From Desulfonatronum thioautotrophicum (lineage in GTDB: Bacteria > Desulfobacterota > Desulfovibrionia > Desulfovibrionales > Desulfonatronaceae): 64,000 nt of DNA. Positions 25,981 through 34,693 of the stretch are shown here, in pieces (within the stretch, counting starts at the first letter, position 1; each line of letters begins with the position of its first letter). Made by a program: the position numbers and the translations under genes. The stretch is taken from the NCBI RefSeq assembly GCF_000934745.1, contig NZ_KN882170.1, forward strand, positions 124,001-188,000, read 5' to 3'. The notes beneath the pieces were generated by a model. It was not told the DNA's origin, made no database searches, and was given only the letters and a program-made list of their open reading frames with translations.

Positions 25981-26313
25981 ATGATCAGCCTTGCAATTTA
26001 CAACATGAAAGGCGGTGTCGGAAAGACCACGACCACGGTCAATCTCGCGTATCTTTGCGCCCAGGAGGGACGGCGGACGTTGATCTGGGACCTGGATTCC
26101 CAGGGCGCGGCCACGTTCTATCTGAACGTCGAGCCGGACCCGGAGATGAAGGCCAAGAAGCTGCTCAAAGCCCACAAGGAGATGGACGCCCTGATCCGTC
26201 CGACAGGCTATGCGAACCTGGACCTCATCCCGGCCGGTTTCCAGATTCGTCATCTGGACGCCCTGCTGGAAGACGAGAAGAAAGCCCAGAAACGTCTCAC
26301 CAAGTTCATGACG
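25981..26313 (+). pseudogene. Truncated ParA-family ATPase
   Basis: From the ATG at 25981 (AGGAG upstream) the frame has the deviant Walker A KGGVGKTTTTVNLAY and the DLDSQGAATFYL motif of ParA/Soj proteins. Similarity ends at about codon 111 (KRLTKFMTA), before the Walker B region; the frame then runs into the tail of the opposing YibE/F gene and stops at 26457. It cannot be a working ATPase. It is the right-hand border of the scrambled block. Confidence 0.85.
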
Positions 26314-27466
26314 GCTGGTTGCCCATACCCACGTTCCTGCCCCGCTTCCATGGAAAAATTCCCCCACCTGCCAGTGCGGTCAGTGGGGCGACCAGGACCA
26401 GGCCGATGCTGCCCAGAATGGTGTTCAGAAATTCGGCGGCGATGTAGTTCAGGTTGAGCATGTTGGCCATGGGGATGCCCTGGGCCATGAAGACCATCAG
26501 CAGGGAAATGTAGCTGCTGGAATAGGCCAGGAGCAGGGTCGTGGTCATGGTTCCGACCACGGCGCGGCCGACCCGGAACCCGGAAAGCACCAGCTCTCGC
26601 CTGGAAATGTCCGGATTGTGGTCCACCACTTCCTGCATGCTCGCGGACACGTCCATGGCCAGGTCCATCACCGCACCGGATGCGGCCAGGAAAATCGTGG
26701 CCAGAAAGATCCGGGTCAGGTCCAGATGGGCGTATCCGGTATACAGCAGGGTTTCGGAAAAGGGTTTCACCGCTCCGTGCAGCCGGAATTCCGGGGCCAC
26801 CAGCAACGCCAGCGCGCAGGTGAGGCCCAGGCCAAGCATGGCCCCGCAAAAGGCCGTGAGTCCCTTGCGGTTCAAGCCGGCCACCAGAAAGAGGATCGCC
26901 GCGGTCATCAGGGCTACCACGCCCAGCGAAGTGAGGATTGGATCCCAGTTATTCAAAAATCCGGGCACCAGAACCTTCCAAAGCATCAAGGCCGCAAAGG
27001 TGAACGAAAGCAGCGCCTTCAGCCCGGTCCATCCGGCAAAGGCCACCAGCAACACCACAAAACCGGCCACAAGCCAGACCTGCATGTGCAACCGGAAGTG
27101 ATCCATGGCCTGGGCATGAAGAATGTTGCCGTCACGCACCGTCAGTACCATCAGGGCCCGGTCTCCCTCCTGAAACAGCTTGTCCATGTCCAGTTTGCCC
27201 AGAAGATGGTTGGCCGAGGGAACCACTGCATCGGCGAAGGGTCCACTCGTGATGCGTACGGTCAGTTCCTGACTGCCGGAATTGATCAGCCCAAACCGCT
27301 GCACATGGGTGTTGTCCACCTCCAGAATCTCGCCCTTGGCCCTTACAGAGCCGGTATCGTGGCGTTCCTCAAATCCCGTGGGCAGGAAAAAAAGCCCAGC
27401 GGTCAGCAGGGTGAAAAAAGCGACCAGGAGCCCCTCCCGGTAATTTATCCCGCCAAAGCCATACAT
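26306..27466 (-). CDS. YibE/F family membrane protein
   Basis: A 386-residue membrane protein: one N-terminal span, an extracytoplasmic segment of about 90 residues (TGSVRAKGEILEVDN..., MVLTVRDGNILHAQ), then about seven spans with the YibE/F hallmarks GLNRKGLTAFCGAMLGL and DLAMDVSASMQEV. The role of the family is unknown; export or divalent-ion functions have been suggested. The last few residues (VGMGNQPS) and the stop lie in sequence shared with the cut ParA gene, so the original C-terminus may have been replaced. Confidence 0.87.
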   Translation of the reverse strand: MYGFGGINYREGLLVAFFTLLTAGLFFLPTGFEERHDTGSVRAKGEILEVDNTHVQRFGLINSGSQELTVRITSGPFADAVVPSANHLLGKLDMDKLFQEGDRALMVLTVRDGNILHAQAMDHFRLHMQVWLVAGFVVLLVAFAGWTGLKALLSFTFAALMLWKVLVPGFLNNWDPILTSLGVVALMTAAILFLVAGLNRKGLTAFCGAMLGLGLTCALALLVAPEFRLHGAVKPFSETLLYTGYAHLDLTRIFLATIFLAASGAVMDLAMDVSASMQEVVDHNPDISRRELVLSGFRVGRAVVGTMTTTLLLAYSSSYISLLMVFMAQGIPMANMLNLNYIAAEFLNTILGSIGLVLVAPLTALAGGGIFPWKRGRNVGMGNQPS

Positions 27467-27475
27467 GGAGACCTC

Positions 27476-27514
27476 CGAAAAAAGAAAGCGGCGCGATCAC
27501 GAGGACCGCGCCGC
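27476..27514 (-). terminator. Rho-independent terminator of phoA
   Basis: A perfect 8-bp GC stem (27488-27495 with 27507-27514) and 11-base loop is followed on the minus strand by TTTCTTTTTT. It lies 45 bases behind the phoA stop and separates phoA from the YibE/F gene. Confidence 0.8.
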
Positions 27515-27558
27515 ATGGCATTGTGAAACGACTCCTCCAGCTACGTGGGAAACCGTTT

Positions 27559-29103
27559 TTACTGGTTGGCCACCAGGCGGATGTCGCTACCGTCTTGGAC
27601 ATCAGCCACATGTTGCGGCGTGAAGCCGAGGACCGACATCAGTTTTCGCCCCAGATCGGACTGATGATAAAAGCCATTGAAGATCTGGTGTCCCACGCCC
27701 CAGGCCGAGGTGGTCACCGGCGCGCCGGTATGGGCAAAGGACGCCCAGGCAATCCCGGCCTTCTGGTTCAGAATGTGGGTGAGTTTGATGGTCAGGGGAT
27801 CGTAGTTGCCGTAGAGCAGATAGTCTTCGCCCATGCCTCTTTCGCGCAGGCCGGCCATGCTCCTGGTAAAGGCTTCCCGCAAAGCACGCAGCTCATGATC
27901 CTTGAGCGCCATGTGCTCGTCACCCTCGAACAACAACCCGAAGTTCTCGGTGATCACCGGCTTCATGTCTTCAAAGGACACATTGCCCTTGTTCTCGTCG
28001 CGGTATTCCCGAACCATGCCCTCGAAAACCTTGAAGGATACTTTCTGGCTTTTGAGCACATCATAGGCGGACTCGTACTGCGTTCCGGCAAACCCAAGGG
28101 ACATGCCACCACACTCGTGGTCGCCGGTGATGACGATCAACGTCTCTTCTGGGTGTTTTTTGGCGAACTCGACGGCGTGCTTGATCGCCTCGTCAAACGC
28201 CAGGGTGTCCCAGATCGTGGCCACGGCGTCGTTGGCATGACTGGCCCAGTCGATCTTGCCGCCTTCGACCATCATGAAGAATCCGTCGGGGTTATCCAGC
28301 AGTTCGATGCCTTTGGCCGTAAATTCAGCCAAGGATACGTCACTGTCCGTCATGTCCATGGCGTAGGGCAATGCCCGGCCGTCAGGCAGGTTGGCATTGT
28401 AGGCAATGGCCTTGGTTCCCGGCGTAAGCGCCAGGATGTCTTCTCGGGTATTCACGATGGTGTACCCATTGTTCCGGGCCACTTCAAAGGCATCCCCCAG
28501 GGGCTCCTTGGAACGATTGCCTTTAATGTCCCGAAACCCGCCGCCGCCAAAGTAGTCGAAACCGCTGTTGGCCAGGTCGTGGGCGATCTCGTGGTACATG
28601 CTGCGGTGCGGTTGGTGAGAGTAGAATGCCGCCGGGGTGGCATGGTCGATGGACACGCTGGAAACGATGCCCACGCGCATGCCCTTTTCCTTGGCCATCT
28701 GGGCAATGGTCCGTACTGGTCGCAGTTCCGGATCCATGCCGATGAAGCCGATGTTGGTGGTGTACCCGGTGGAAATGGCCGTGGCCGAAGCCGCGGAACC
28801 AATGATGAACCGGTCGTTGGCAAAGGTTGAGGTCAATCCCTGGGCCGGAAAGGTGTTCATGGTCATCTTCACCTCACCGTAGCGCTTGCCTTCCTTGGCC
28901 GCCAGAAAAATTTCCGGAGCCTGACGATGCGGTACGCCCATACCGTCGCCAATAAAAACAAAAACATACTTGGCCGGACTGCCCGTGTGCAAAACGTCAT
29001 TGGCCGAGACCAGTTGCGCGGCCATGACCAATGACGCGGCCATGAATGCGGCCAGCACCACATGACGCACTTTCCCTCGCAGAAACCGTAAAACTCCAAA
29101 CAT
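27559..29103 (-). CDS. phoA: Alkaline phosphatase
   Basis: A 514-residue secreted phosphomonoesterase. I place the start at 29103 (AGGGGG 5 bases upstream); an N-terminal signal of about 35 residues ends ...LVSA-ND. Metal and active-site features: FIGDGMG with Asp53, the nucleophile Ser103 in GSAASATAISTG, EGGKIDWASHAND, and TGDHECGG. The residue just before the nucleophile is Gly102, where E. coli PhoA has Asp101. It frees phosphate from organic esters in the periplasm. It lies 213 bases behind the first aminoethylphosphonate-type ATPase gene in the same direction and has its own terminator. Confidence 0.93.
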   Translation of the reverse strand: MFGVLRFLRGKVRHVVLAAFMAASLVMAAQLVSANDVLHTGSPAKYVFVFIGDGMGVPHRQAPEIFLAAKEGKRYGEVKMTMNTFPAQGLTSTFANDRFIIGSAASATAISTGYTTNIGFIGMDPELRPVRTIAQMAKEKGMRVGIVSSVSIDHATPAAFYSHQPHRSMYHEIAHDLANSGFDYFGGGGFRDIKGNRSKEPLGDAFEVARNNGYTIVNTREDILALTPGTKAIAYNANLPDGRALPYAMDMTDSDVSLAEFTAKGIELLDNPDGFFMMVEGGKIDWASHANDAVATIWDTLAFDEAIKHAVEFAKKHPEETLIVITGDHECGGMSLGFAGTQYESAYDVLKSQKVSFKVFEGMVREYRDENKGNVSFEDMKPVITENFGLLFEGDEHMALKDHELRALREAFTRSMAGLRERGMGEDYLLYGNYDPLTIKLTHILNQKAGIAWASFAHTGAPVTTSAWGVGHQIFNGFYHQSDLGRKLMSVLGFTPQHVADVQDGSDIRLVANQ

Positions 29104-29226
29104 GATTCCCCCTGAAAATGAAATGTTGAAAAAAGAGACCTCAGCAGAAGTCGAATGGCATGCCATGACGTAACGGCGAAACAGGCCAGCGAGGCTGACC
29201 AAGCCATTGCCACCCAGGGGAAGGCT

Positions 29227-29244
29227 ATAAAAGACGTGTGACGG
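29227..29244 (-). promoter_or_regulatory. Weak Pho-box candidate upstream of phoA
   Basis: Read toward phoA: CCGTCAC (29238-29244), 4 bases, CTTTTAT (29227-29233). Each 7-mer agrees with CTGTCAT at 5 of 7 positions and the 11-base period is right. It lies about 124 bases before the phoA ATG. Confidence 0.35.
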
Positions 29245-29316
29245 GAGCTCGGCGATAAAACGTCATTCCTGTGACAGGATGCCGAAAAGAAACGCTTCTC
29301 GTCTGCATTCCAGACG

Positions 29317-30444
29317 TTAGCCATGGACCAGGTTGTTCTCCAAGTCATGCCAGATTCCAACTACTTTATCATCGTGATCCAGGAAAAGTCCCCGGTGTAA
29401 CCTTAGGGCCACGCGGTCGCCTACCTGAAAGGGGCGCTCCTTTTCCGTTTGAACGCGAAAGGATGTCTTGTGACAATGAACCCGGAATTCCAGTGCATTT
29501 CCCAGAAAACTGCGTAGCGCGACAGTTCCAGGAAGGCAGCAAGGCGTTCCCTCGGGCTCGAGACGCAGATCTTCGGGGCGCACCGCCATCAGCAGCTCCC
29601 GCCCAGATTCCAGGGCAGATCCTGTCTGGACGTTAAGGGGTGTTCCGTCCTCGGCGCGCAGGCAGAGCCGTTCGCCGGAACGCTCCAGAACAATGCAAGG
29701 GAGGTAATTTACCGCCCCGATGAAATCCAGCACAAACCGGTTGCTGGGGCGCTCATAGATGGCCTCCGGCTCGGCGATCTGGAGTACCCTCCCCCCGGAC
29801 ATGACCGCGATGCGATCAGACAAGGCCATGGCCTCCACCTGGTCATGGGTCACATAGAGGATGGGCAGTCCGGTGGTGCGCTGGACAAGCTGCAGCTCGG
29901 CGCGCATGGATTCCCGGAGCTTGGCGTCCAGGTTGGAGAGCGGTTCGTCCAGCAACAGCACTGCCGGGTTCATGGCCAGGGCCCTGCCCAGGGCCACTCG
30001 CTGCTGCTGGCCACCGGAGAGCTGGCTGGGCATCCGCGAGGCCATCCCAGGCATGTCCAAAATTTGCAGAACCTGGGCCACCCGATCATTGATCCGCGAG
30101 CGCGGGCGTCCCCGAACGCGCAAGGGATAGGCGATATTCTCAAATACGGTCATGTGCGGCCACACCGCATAGCTCTGAAAAACCATGCCAATGGGCCGAT
30201 GATTCGTTGGCACGTGAACCCCGTCACGTCCGGAAAAGACCACCTGTTCGCGAATACGAATCTCACCGGCATCGGCCTGTTCCAGTCCGGCCACACAACG
30301 CAGGGTGGTGGTCTTGCCGCAACCGCTGGGCCCAAGCAAGGTGAAAAACTCGTTTTCCGCGAGACTGAAGCTGACGTTGTCAACGGCCGCGGTGCCCGCA
30401 AACTGTTTCACGAGATTGTGGACGGCAAGCGCAGGCGGGCTCAT
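29317..30444 (-). CDS. ABC transporter ATPase, 2-aminoethylphosphonate type (set A)
   Basis: A 375-residue ATPase: Walker A LLGPSGCGKTTT at about residues 35-46, signature [15 protein letters not shown], Walker B AVLLLDEPLSNLDAKLR, H-loop YVTHDQVEA, and a C-terminal TOBE domain (about 290-375). It belongs to the PotA/FbpC group, and with its partner genes matches the PhnT2 layout. It overlaps the permease gene by ATGA and is the last gene of set A. The substrate is inferred from the cluster, not visible in the ATPase. Confidence 0.85.
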   Translation of the reverse strand: MSPPALAVHNLVKQFAGTAAVDNVSFSLAENEFFTLLGPSGCGKTTTLRCVAGLEQADAGEIRIREQVVFSGRDGVHVPTNHRPIGMVFQSYAVWPHMTVFENIAYPLRVRGRPRSRINDRVAQVLQILDMPGMASRMPSQLSGGQQQRVALGRALAMNPAVLLLDEPLSNLDAKLRESMRAELQLVQRTTGLPILYVTHDQVEAMALSDRIAVMSGGRVLQIAEPEAIYERPSNRFVLDFIGAVNYLPCIVLERSGERLCLRAEDGTPLNVQTGSALESGRELLMAVRPEDLRLEPEGTPCCLPGTVALRSFLGNALEFRVHCHKTSFRVQTEKERPFQVGDRVALRLHRGLFLDHDDKVVGIWHDLENNLVHG

Positions 30445-32153
30445 GGCGTACTCCGGGATTTTTTGCTCATTTTATGTTCCTCCAGCCGGCCCAGCCACTG
30501 CATCAATACATAAAGAATCAGCATCACCGGCAGACAAAGTACGGCCAAGGCACTGGCCCGACCGATGAACCCCGAATCCTGCATCAGAAAGATCCAAACC
30601 CCGATGGTCTCTGATCCTGAGGTCCAGATCAGCACCGAGACAGTCAACTCGTTGAAGGAGGAAATAAAGATCAGCACCCAGCCGGCCACCAGTCCGGGCC
30701 GCAGCAGGGGCAGGGTGATATCCTTGAGGGTGCGCAATCCTCCCGCGCCGGAAGTCCAGGCTGCTTCCTCCAGAGAATTGTGGATCTGCTGCAACGTAGC
30801 CCGGGTGCTTTGCAGGCCAAAGGCCATGTAGCGCATCAGATAGGCAATCAGGAGGATCCAGATGGTCCCGTACAAAGTCGGCCCAAACAATGGATTGCTC
30901 CAGGCCAGAATCATGGCCACCCCGATAACCGAACCCGGCAGGGCAAAGGGGATGATCCCCAATCCATCCAAAACTCCTGCGCCCCGATAGCGGACCTTGA
31001 TGTGCAGATAGGAGATCATGGCCGTGACGATCATCAAAATGGTTGCCGCGGCCGGCGCCAGGATCATGCTGTTCACGATGCCCCGACGCGCACCGGCGGA
31101 CTGGAGTACGGCCTCGTAGTGGCGCAGGGTCAGGTTGTCCCAGATCAGGTCCGCTCCCCAGAATCGCAAGAAGGACGTCAAGACCAGGGCGAACAGCGGC
31201 AGGATCACAATGATGCCGATCAGGGCCAACAACCCCAGCGTGACCGGCCCCCTGCCCCGCCCCAGGCAAATGATGTTCGGCGTCACGGACTTGCCTCCGA
31301 CCACGGCATACTGTCCCGAGTGGCCCTCGGCGCGTCGAAAGGCCAGCATGGACAGTAGCGCGATCAGGATCAGCAGAACGCTCATGGCCGTGGCCAGGGG
31401 CATGTTCGGGATGGTCAAAGCCTCATAGATCCGGGTCGTCAGCACGTAAAACTGGGCGCGCATCCCCAGGACCGCCGGAATCCCGAAATTGTCGATGGAG
31501 GATACGAATGCCAGGAGCGCTCCTCCATAGATCGCCGGGCGAACCAGGGGCAGGGTGATGTTGCGCATGATCCGCCAAGTCCCCGCCCCGGACGTCCGGG
31601 CGGATTCCTCAAGGCTGGAGTCCATGCGCTGCAAGGCACCAGAAACCGTTATAAAAACAAATGGATAGTTGTTCACCGCCAGAACAAAGATGATCCCCGT
31701 GGCGCTGTAGATATTCCAGGGGGCGGTCGGAGCACCAAGCAGACCGGTGTAGGCCTGAGTGAGCAGACCCACGGGGCCGACCAGCTGGACCCAGCCCATG
31801 GCGCTGAACAGCGGCGGGATGGCCAAAGGGAGCACCAGGAGGACTCGAAAGGTATTTTTCCAGGGTATGTCCGTACGCTGCACCGTGAACGCGGTGAGCA
31901 TCCCGATGATCGTGGCCAGAAGAGTGGCCAGAAAAGAGACCCACAAGGAGTTCCACAGGGCCAGGTAGTTGCGGGGCTGCAGAAATACCTGCCGATAGTT
32001 CTGCAGGGAGAAACCGCCTTCCACCAGAAAGCTGCGAACCCCCACCTGCAGGAGCGGGTAAACCACCACAATCAGGATGAAAACGGCCAGGAACAGAAAG
32101 AATGCCCGGCGGTGGTCAAGCCACTGCCGGGCATTCCGGGACGGGTAAGGCAT
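30441..32153 (-). CDS. ABC transporter fused permease, 2-aminoethylphosphonate type (set A)
   Basis: A 570-residue membrane protein of about twelve spans with two permease domains in one chain, each with an ATPase-coupling loop (SLEESARTSGAGTWRIMRNITLPL at about 185-208 and SLEEAAWTSGAGGLRTLKDITLPLL near 470-495). This fused form is the FbpB/PhnU2 layout. Its ATG directly follows the stop of the binding-protein gene. A strong hairpin lies inside its first codons. Confidence 0.87.
   Translation of the reverse strand: MPYPSRNARQWLDHRRAFFLFLAVFILIVVVYPLLQVGVRSFLVEGGFSLQNYRQVFLQPRNYLALWNSLWVSFLATLLATIIGMLTAFTVQRTDIPWKNTFRVLLVLPLAIPPLFSAMGWVQLVGPVGLLTQAYTGLLGAPTAPWNIYSATGIIFVLAVNNYPFVFITVSGALQRMDSSLEESARTSGAGTWRIMRNITLPLVRPAIYGGALLAFVSSIDNFGIPAVLGMRAQFYVLTTRIYEALTIPNMPLATAMSVLLILIALLSMLAFRRAEGHSGQYAVVGGKSVTPNIICLGRGRGPVTLGLLALIGIIVILPLFALVLTSFLRFWGADLIWDNLTLRHYEAVLQSAGARRGIVNSMILAPAAATILMIVTAMISYLHIKVRYRGAGVLDGLGIIPFALPGSVIGVAMILAWSNPLFGPTLYGTIWILLIAYLMRYMAFGLQSTRATLQQIHNSLEEAAWTSGAGGLRTLKDITLPLLRPGLVAGWVLIFISSFNELTVSVLIWTSGSETIGVWIFLMQDSGFIGRASALAVLCLPVMLILYVLMQWLGRLEEHKMSKKSRSTP
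32101..32135 (-). other. Stem-loop at the start of the set A permease gene
   Basis: Two 15-base arms (32101-32115 and 32121-32135) pair with one G-T wobble around a 5-base loop. It lies inside codons 7-18 of the permease and could slow ribosome entry or mark the 3' end of a stable binding-protein mRNA. Confidence 0.6.
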
Positions 32154-33161
32154 TTAGTAGAGATCTGCGAAGCGTTCGCGCAACTGGGAGCCGTGCTCGG
32201 CCATCCAGTCAAAGTCCACGTCCAGGGCCTTGATTTCAGAAGGAGAAGGCAGCCCCGGAGGCGGTGCCACATCCGTGCGCACGGGCAGGAAATGACGATC
32301 CACCAGTACCTGCTGTCCCTCCCTGGAAATGATGAAATCCAAAAAGGCCTTGGCCCCTTCCGGGTTCCGGGCATTGCGACCGATGGCAATGGGGCTGGGC
32401 AGCGAAAGGACCCCGTCCTGGGGAAAGGCAAAGGCCACCGGGGCGCCCTCGCTGGCCTGCCCGGCCATGATGTAATCAATGCCCTTGATTACCGCGAACT
32501 CTCCACTGACCAGACCACGGGTCACGTCACCCGTACCCCGGACCACCTGGACCCCTTTTTCCCGGGCCGTTTCGAACCACTCCCAACCAATATCCTCGTT
32601 GCGTACAAAGGCCCCGAGCATGTTGAAGTTCGTCCCGCTGTGCAGCGGACTGGCCAGCGCCGCCCTTGGGCCCCACTCCAGAAATTCAGCCCAGGTCTGG
32701 GGCACCTGGTCTGGAGCGACCAATCGGGTGTTGTAGCCAATGCCCATGTTGTGCACGCGTCCGGCAATAAACATATGGTCCGGGTCCTTGAGCACATCTG
32801 GAATCGCCCCGGCTTCCGGCGATTCGTAAGGCATCAGCCAACCCGCGTTTTTCAGGTTCAAAAACAGCGCCGGATTCGCGGCCCAGATCACGTCGGCCCG
32901 CAGGTTCCCGGCCTCGATCTCCGCGAAAATCCGTTGCTCCAGTTCCACACTGCCGGAATAGAGCAGATCGATCTTGATCCCGGGATGCCGGGCCTCGAAC
33001 TCCTGAATGATCGGTTCCACCACGTCCAAAACCATGGAGGAGTAAAAGGTCACCGTTCCCGAAGCCTGGCGCTCCGAAGATTGGGCGATGGACGTGCCGC
33101 CCACCAAAACCAAGCAGGCCAATGCCAATGCAGATGATTGAAGAAACGCACGAACTGTCAC
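32154..33161 (-). CDS. ABC transporter substrate-binding protein, 2-aminoethylphosphonate type (set A)
   Basis: A 335-residue periplasmic binding protein of the iron(III)/aminoethylphosphonate family (PhnS2-like). The start is the GTG at 33161, with GGAGGGAG 5 bases upstream; the upstream frame to 33176 contains that site. Signal peptide of about 25 residues, then VTFYSSMVLDVVEPIIQEFEARHPGIKIDLLYSGSVELEQRI and later SPIAIGRNARNPEGAKAFLDFIIS. No twin tyrosines for ferric iron are evident at the usual place, which favours a non-iron ligand. A Pho-box array lies 58-108 bases upstream. Confidence 0.87.
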   Translation of the reverse strand: MTVRAFLQSSALALACLVLVGGTSIAQSSERQASGTVTFYSSMVLDVVEPIIQEFEARHPGIKIDLLYSGSVELEQRIFAEIEAGNLRADVIWAANPALFLNLKNAGWLMPYESPEAGAIPDVLKDPDHMFIAGRVHNMGIGYNTRLVAPDQVPQTWAEFLEWGPRAALASPLHSGTNFNMLGAFVRNEDIGWEWFETAREKGVQVVRGTGDVTRGLVSGEFAVIKGIDYIMAGQASEGAPVAFAFPQDGVLSLPSPIAIGRNARNPEGAKAFLDFIISREGQQVLVDRHFLPVRTDVAPPPGLPSPSEIKALDVDFDWMAEHGSQLRERFADLY

Positions 33162-33218
33162 AAAAACTCCCTCCACGATAAGGTTGCATCAAATAGTACG
33201 TACCAGTCCCTTATCTAT

Positions 33219-33269
33219 ATGAAAGCTCCGTGACATTTCAGGATCGAAAAGATGACGTTTTCATGACAA
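33219..33269 (-). promoter_or_regulatory. Pho-box array for set A transporter
   Basis: Read toward the gene: TTGTCAT (33263-33269), ACGTCAT (33252-33258), a decayed unit (33241-33247), ATGTCAC (33230-33236) and CTTTCAT (33219-33225). All start exactly 11 bases apart, as expected for tandem PhoB half-sites. Confidence 0.75.
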
Positions 33270-33515
33270 ATGCTGTGTTCAGCATTAATTCGATGAAAAG
33301 CCCAGATATCGTGTGTAATAAAATCATTGAAAATTTGACTATATACATTGATTCATATTCCGATTCCGTTGAATTCTGGATTGACCATACATACATGACG
33401 ATCAACCACGTTAATGAAGATTAACCCATCAGCAAAAATTTCATTCAGCACCTTCTAAATGATCTTTTTAGATTGCTTTTTTATCGGCATAATCTTTGTT
33501 GCATTCGTGTTTCAT

Positions 33516-33533
33516 CCGTAACGCAATTGTCAC
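33516..33533 (+). promoter_or_regulatory. Pho-box candidate for set B transporter
   Basis: CCGTAAC (33516-33522), 4 bases, TTGTCAC (33527-33533), with a poorer unit CGATCAA at 33538. The period is 11 and the distance to the start at 33622 is about 90 bases, but only one unit is good. Confidence 0.45.
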
Positions 33534-33621
33534 TTGACGATCAATGATGTTTCAGTGCTACCTTTCCCTCTGTATTTTTTTGGTGATCTATAGCTTGACG
33601 TGCAACACGAAAGGAGTCCGT

Positions 33622-34638
33622 ATGCGTAAACTGATGCTGATCCTGGCAGCCCTGTTCCTGTTGACTGCCCAGGATCAAACAGCGGCCGAGGCCCAGGACG
33701 TTATTGTTTATTCGCCCTTCAACGATGAATTCATGCAGGCCTTGAGCCGGCCTTTTACCCAGGAGAGTGGCATCCGCATCCGGAATATCGTCATCTCCAC
33801 CGGCGAATCCCTCAGCCGCCTGCGCGCTGAGGCCCAGCGGCCCCAGGCGGACTTCTGGCTCTCCGTCCGCCCGGCCATCCTGGCCCAGGCCCATTCCGAC
33901 GGGCTGATCGAGGCCTACGAGCCCCAAGGCAGCGAGACAATTCTCCAGGCCTACCAATATCCCGAACCGTACATCACCGCGGTGGGCACCTACCCCCTGG
34001 TGTTCTTCTACAACACACGGGCCGTAAGCAGGGCGGGCCTGCCCACGCCATCTCCGGACTGGGACGACATGCTCAACCCGGCTCTCGCGGGTCAGATCGT
34101 CATGCCCCACCCGGCCACCTCGGGCACGGCCTATGCGGCGATCACCACCATGCTCCAAAGAGTGATGCAAAATGGCGGAACCGAGGAGCAGGGCTGGGAA
34201 TTCATTCGTGATTTCAGCCGAAATGTCGCCCAGTTCACCCGCAGTGGACGCGCGCCCCAGTCCCTTGTGGCCGCGGGAGAGTATCCCATCGGCGTCGGTT
34301 TCTATGATGCGGTCTGGCAGGCTCAACAGGAAGGCTTTCCCATTGAAGTGGTGGTTCCCAACCCGGTCTTCGCCGAACCATACGGTGCCGCCGTGGTCAA
34401 CAACGGACCCAACGTGGCCGGTGCCAGGGCCTTTTTTGACTATCTGTTGACCCCCCAAGCCCAAACCATTCTGACCCAATTCGGCAACTATCCGGTCATC
34501 GCCGGCATTAATCCCCCCGAAGGCGGGGTGGTGGTGCCATCGGAGCAGGTGATCAGCATTGATTTTCGCTGGTCCGCGGACAACAGACGGCGCATCCTGG
34601 ACACCTTCCAGGAAGTCACCCGGGCAGAACCGCAATAG
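33622..34638 (+). CDS. ABC transporter substrate-binding protein, 2-aminoethylphosphonate type (set B)
   Basis: A 338-residue binding protein. The start at 33622 follows AAAGGAG at 6 bases and begins a clear signal peptide (MRKLMLILAALFLLTAQ); upstream in-frame codons to 33544 are not needed. The mature part has DVIVYSPFNDEFMQALSRPFTQESGI, then ADFWLSVRPAIL, MPHPATSGTAYAAITTML and a C-terminal IDFRWSADNRRRILDTFQ, features of the FbpA/PhnS2 family. It is clearly diverged from the set A and C proteins, so it may prefer another phosphonate. PhnX is encoded in the same operon, which favours aminoethylphosphonate or a relative. Confidence 0.87.
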   Translation: MRKLMLILAALFLLTAQDQTAAEAQDVIVYSPFNDEFMQALSRPFTQESGIRIRNIVISTGESLSRLRAEAQRPQADFWLSVRPAILAQAHSDGLIEAYEPQGSETILQAYQYPEPYITAVGTYPLVFFYNTRAVSRAGLPTPSPDWDDMLNPALAGQIVMPHPATSGTAYAAITTMLQRVMQNGGTEEQGWEFIRDFSRNVAQFTRSGRAPQSLVAAGEYPIGVGFYDAVWQAQQEGFPIEVVVPNPVFAEPYGAAVVNNGPNVAGARAFFDYLLTPQAQTILTQFGNYPVIAGINPPEGGVVVPSEQVISIDFRWSADNRRRILDTFQEVTRAEPQ

Positions 34639-34659
34639 TTTAGCCGATCATGCCGTATT

Positions 34660-34680
34660 GGGGCGGGCAATGCCCGCCCC
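34660..34680 (+). other. Stem-loop between set B binding protein and permease genes
   Basis: GGGGCGGG (34660-34667) pairs perfectly with CCCGCCCC (34673-34680) around a 5-base loop. There is no T run, so read-through is expected; it would raise binding-protein mRNA over the permease. Confidence 0.65.
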
Positions 34681-34693
34681 ACATCCCCCCACC

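Larger units (their letters stand above)
33162..33621. other. Divergent control region of transporters A and B
   Basis: 460 AT-rich bases between two divergent binding-protein genes. It contains Pho-box repeats for both directions (33219-33269 and 33516-33533). A 64-codon ORF at 33230-33424 has no plausible ribosome-binding site or similarity and I do not count it as a gene. Confidence 0.6.

Noticed and set aside
33230-33424. 64-codon ORF between transporters A and B
   Set aside because: It overlaps the Pho-box array, lacks a ribosome-binding site and has no recognisable sequence.
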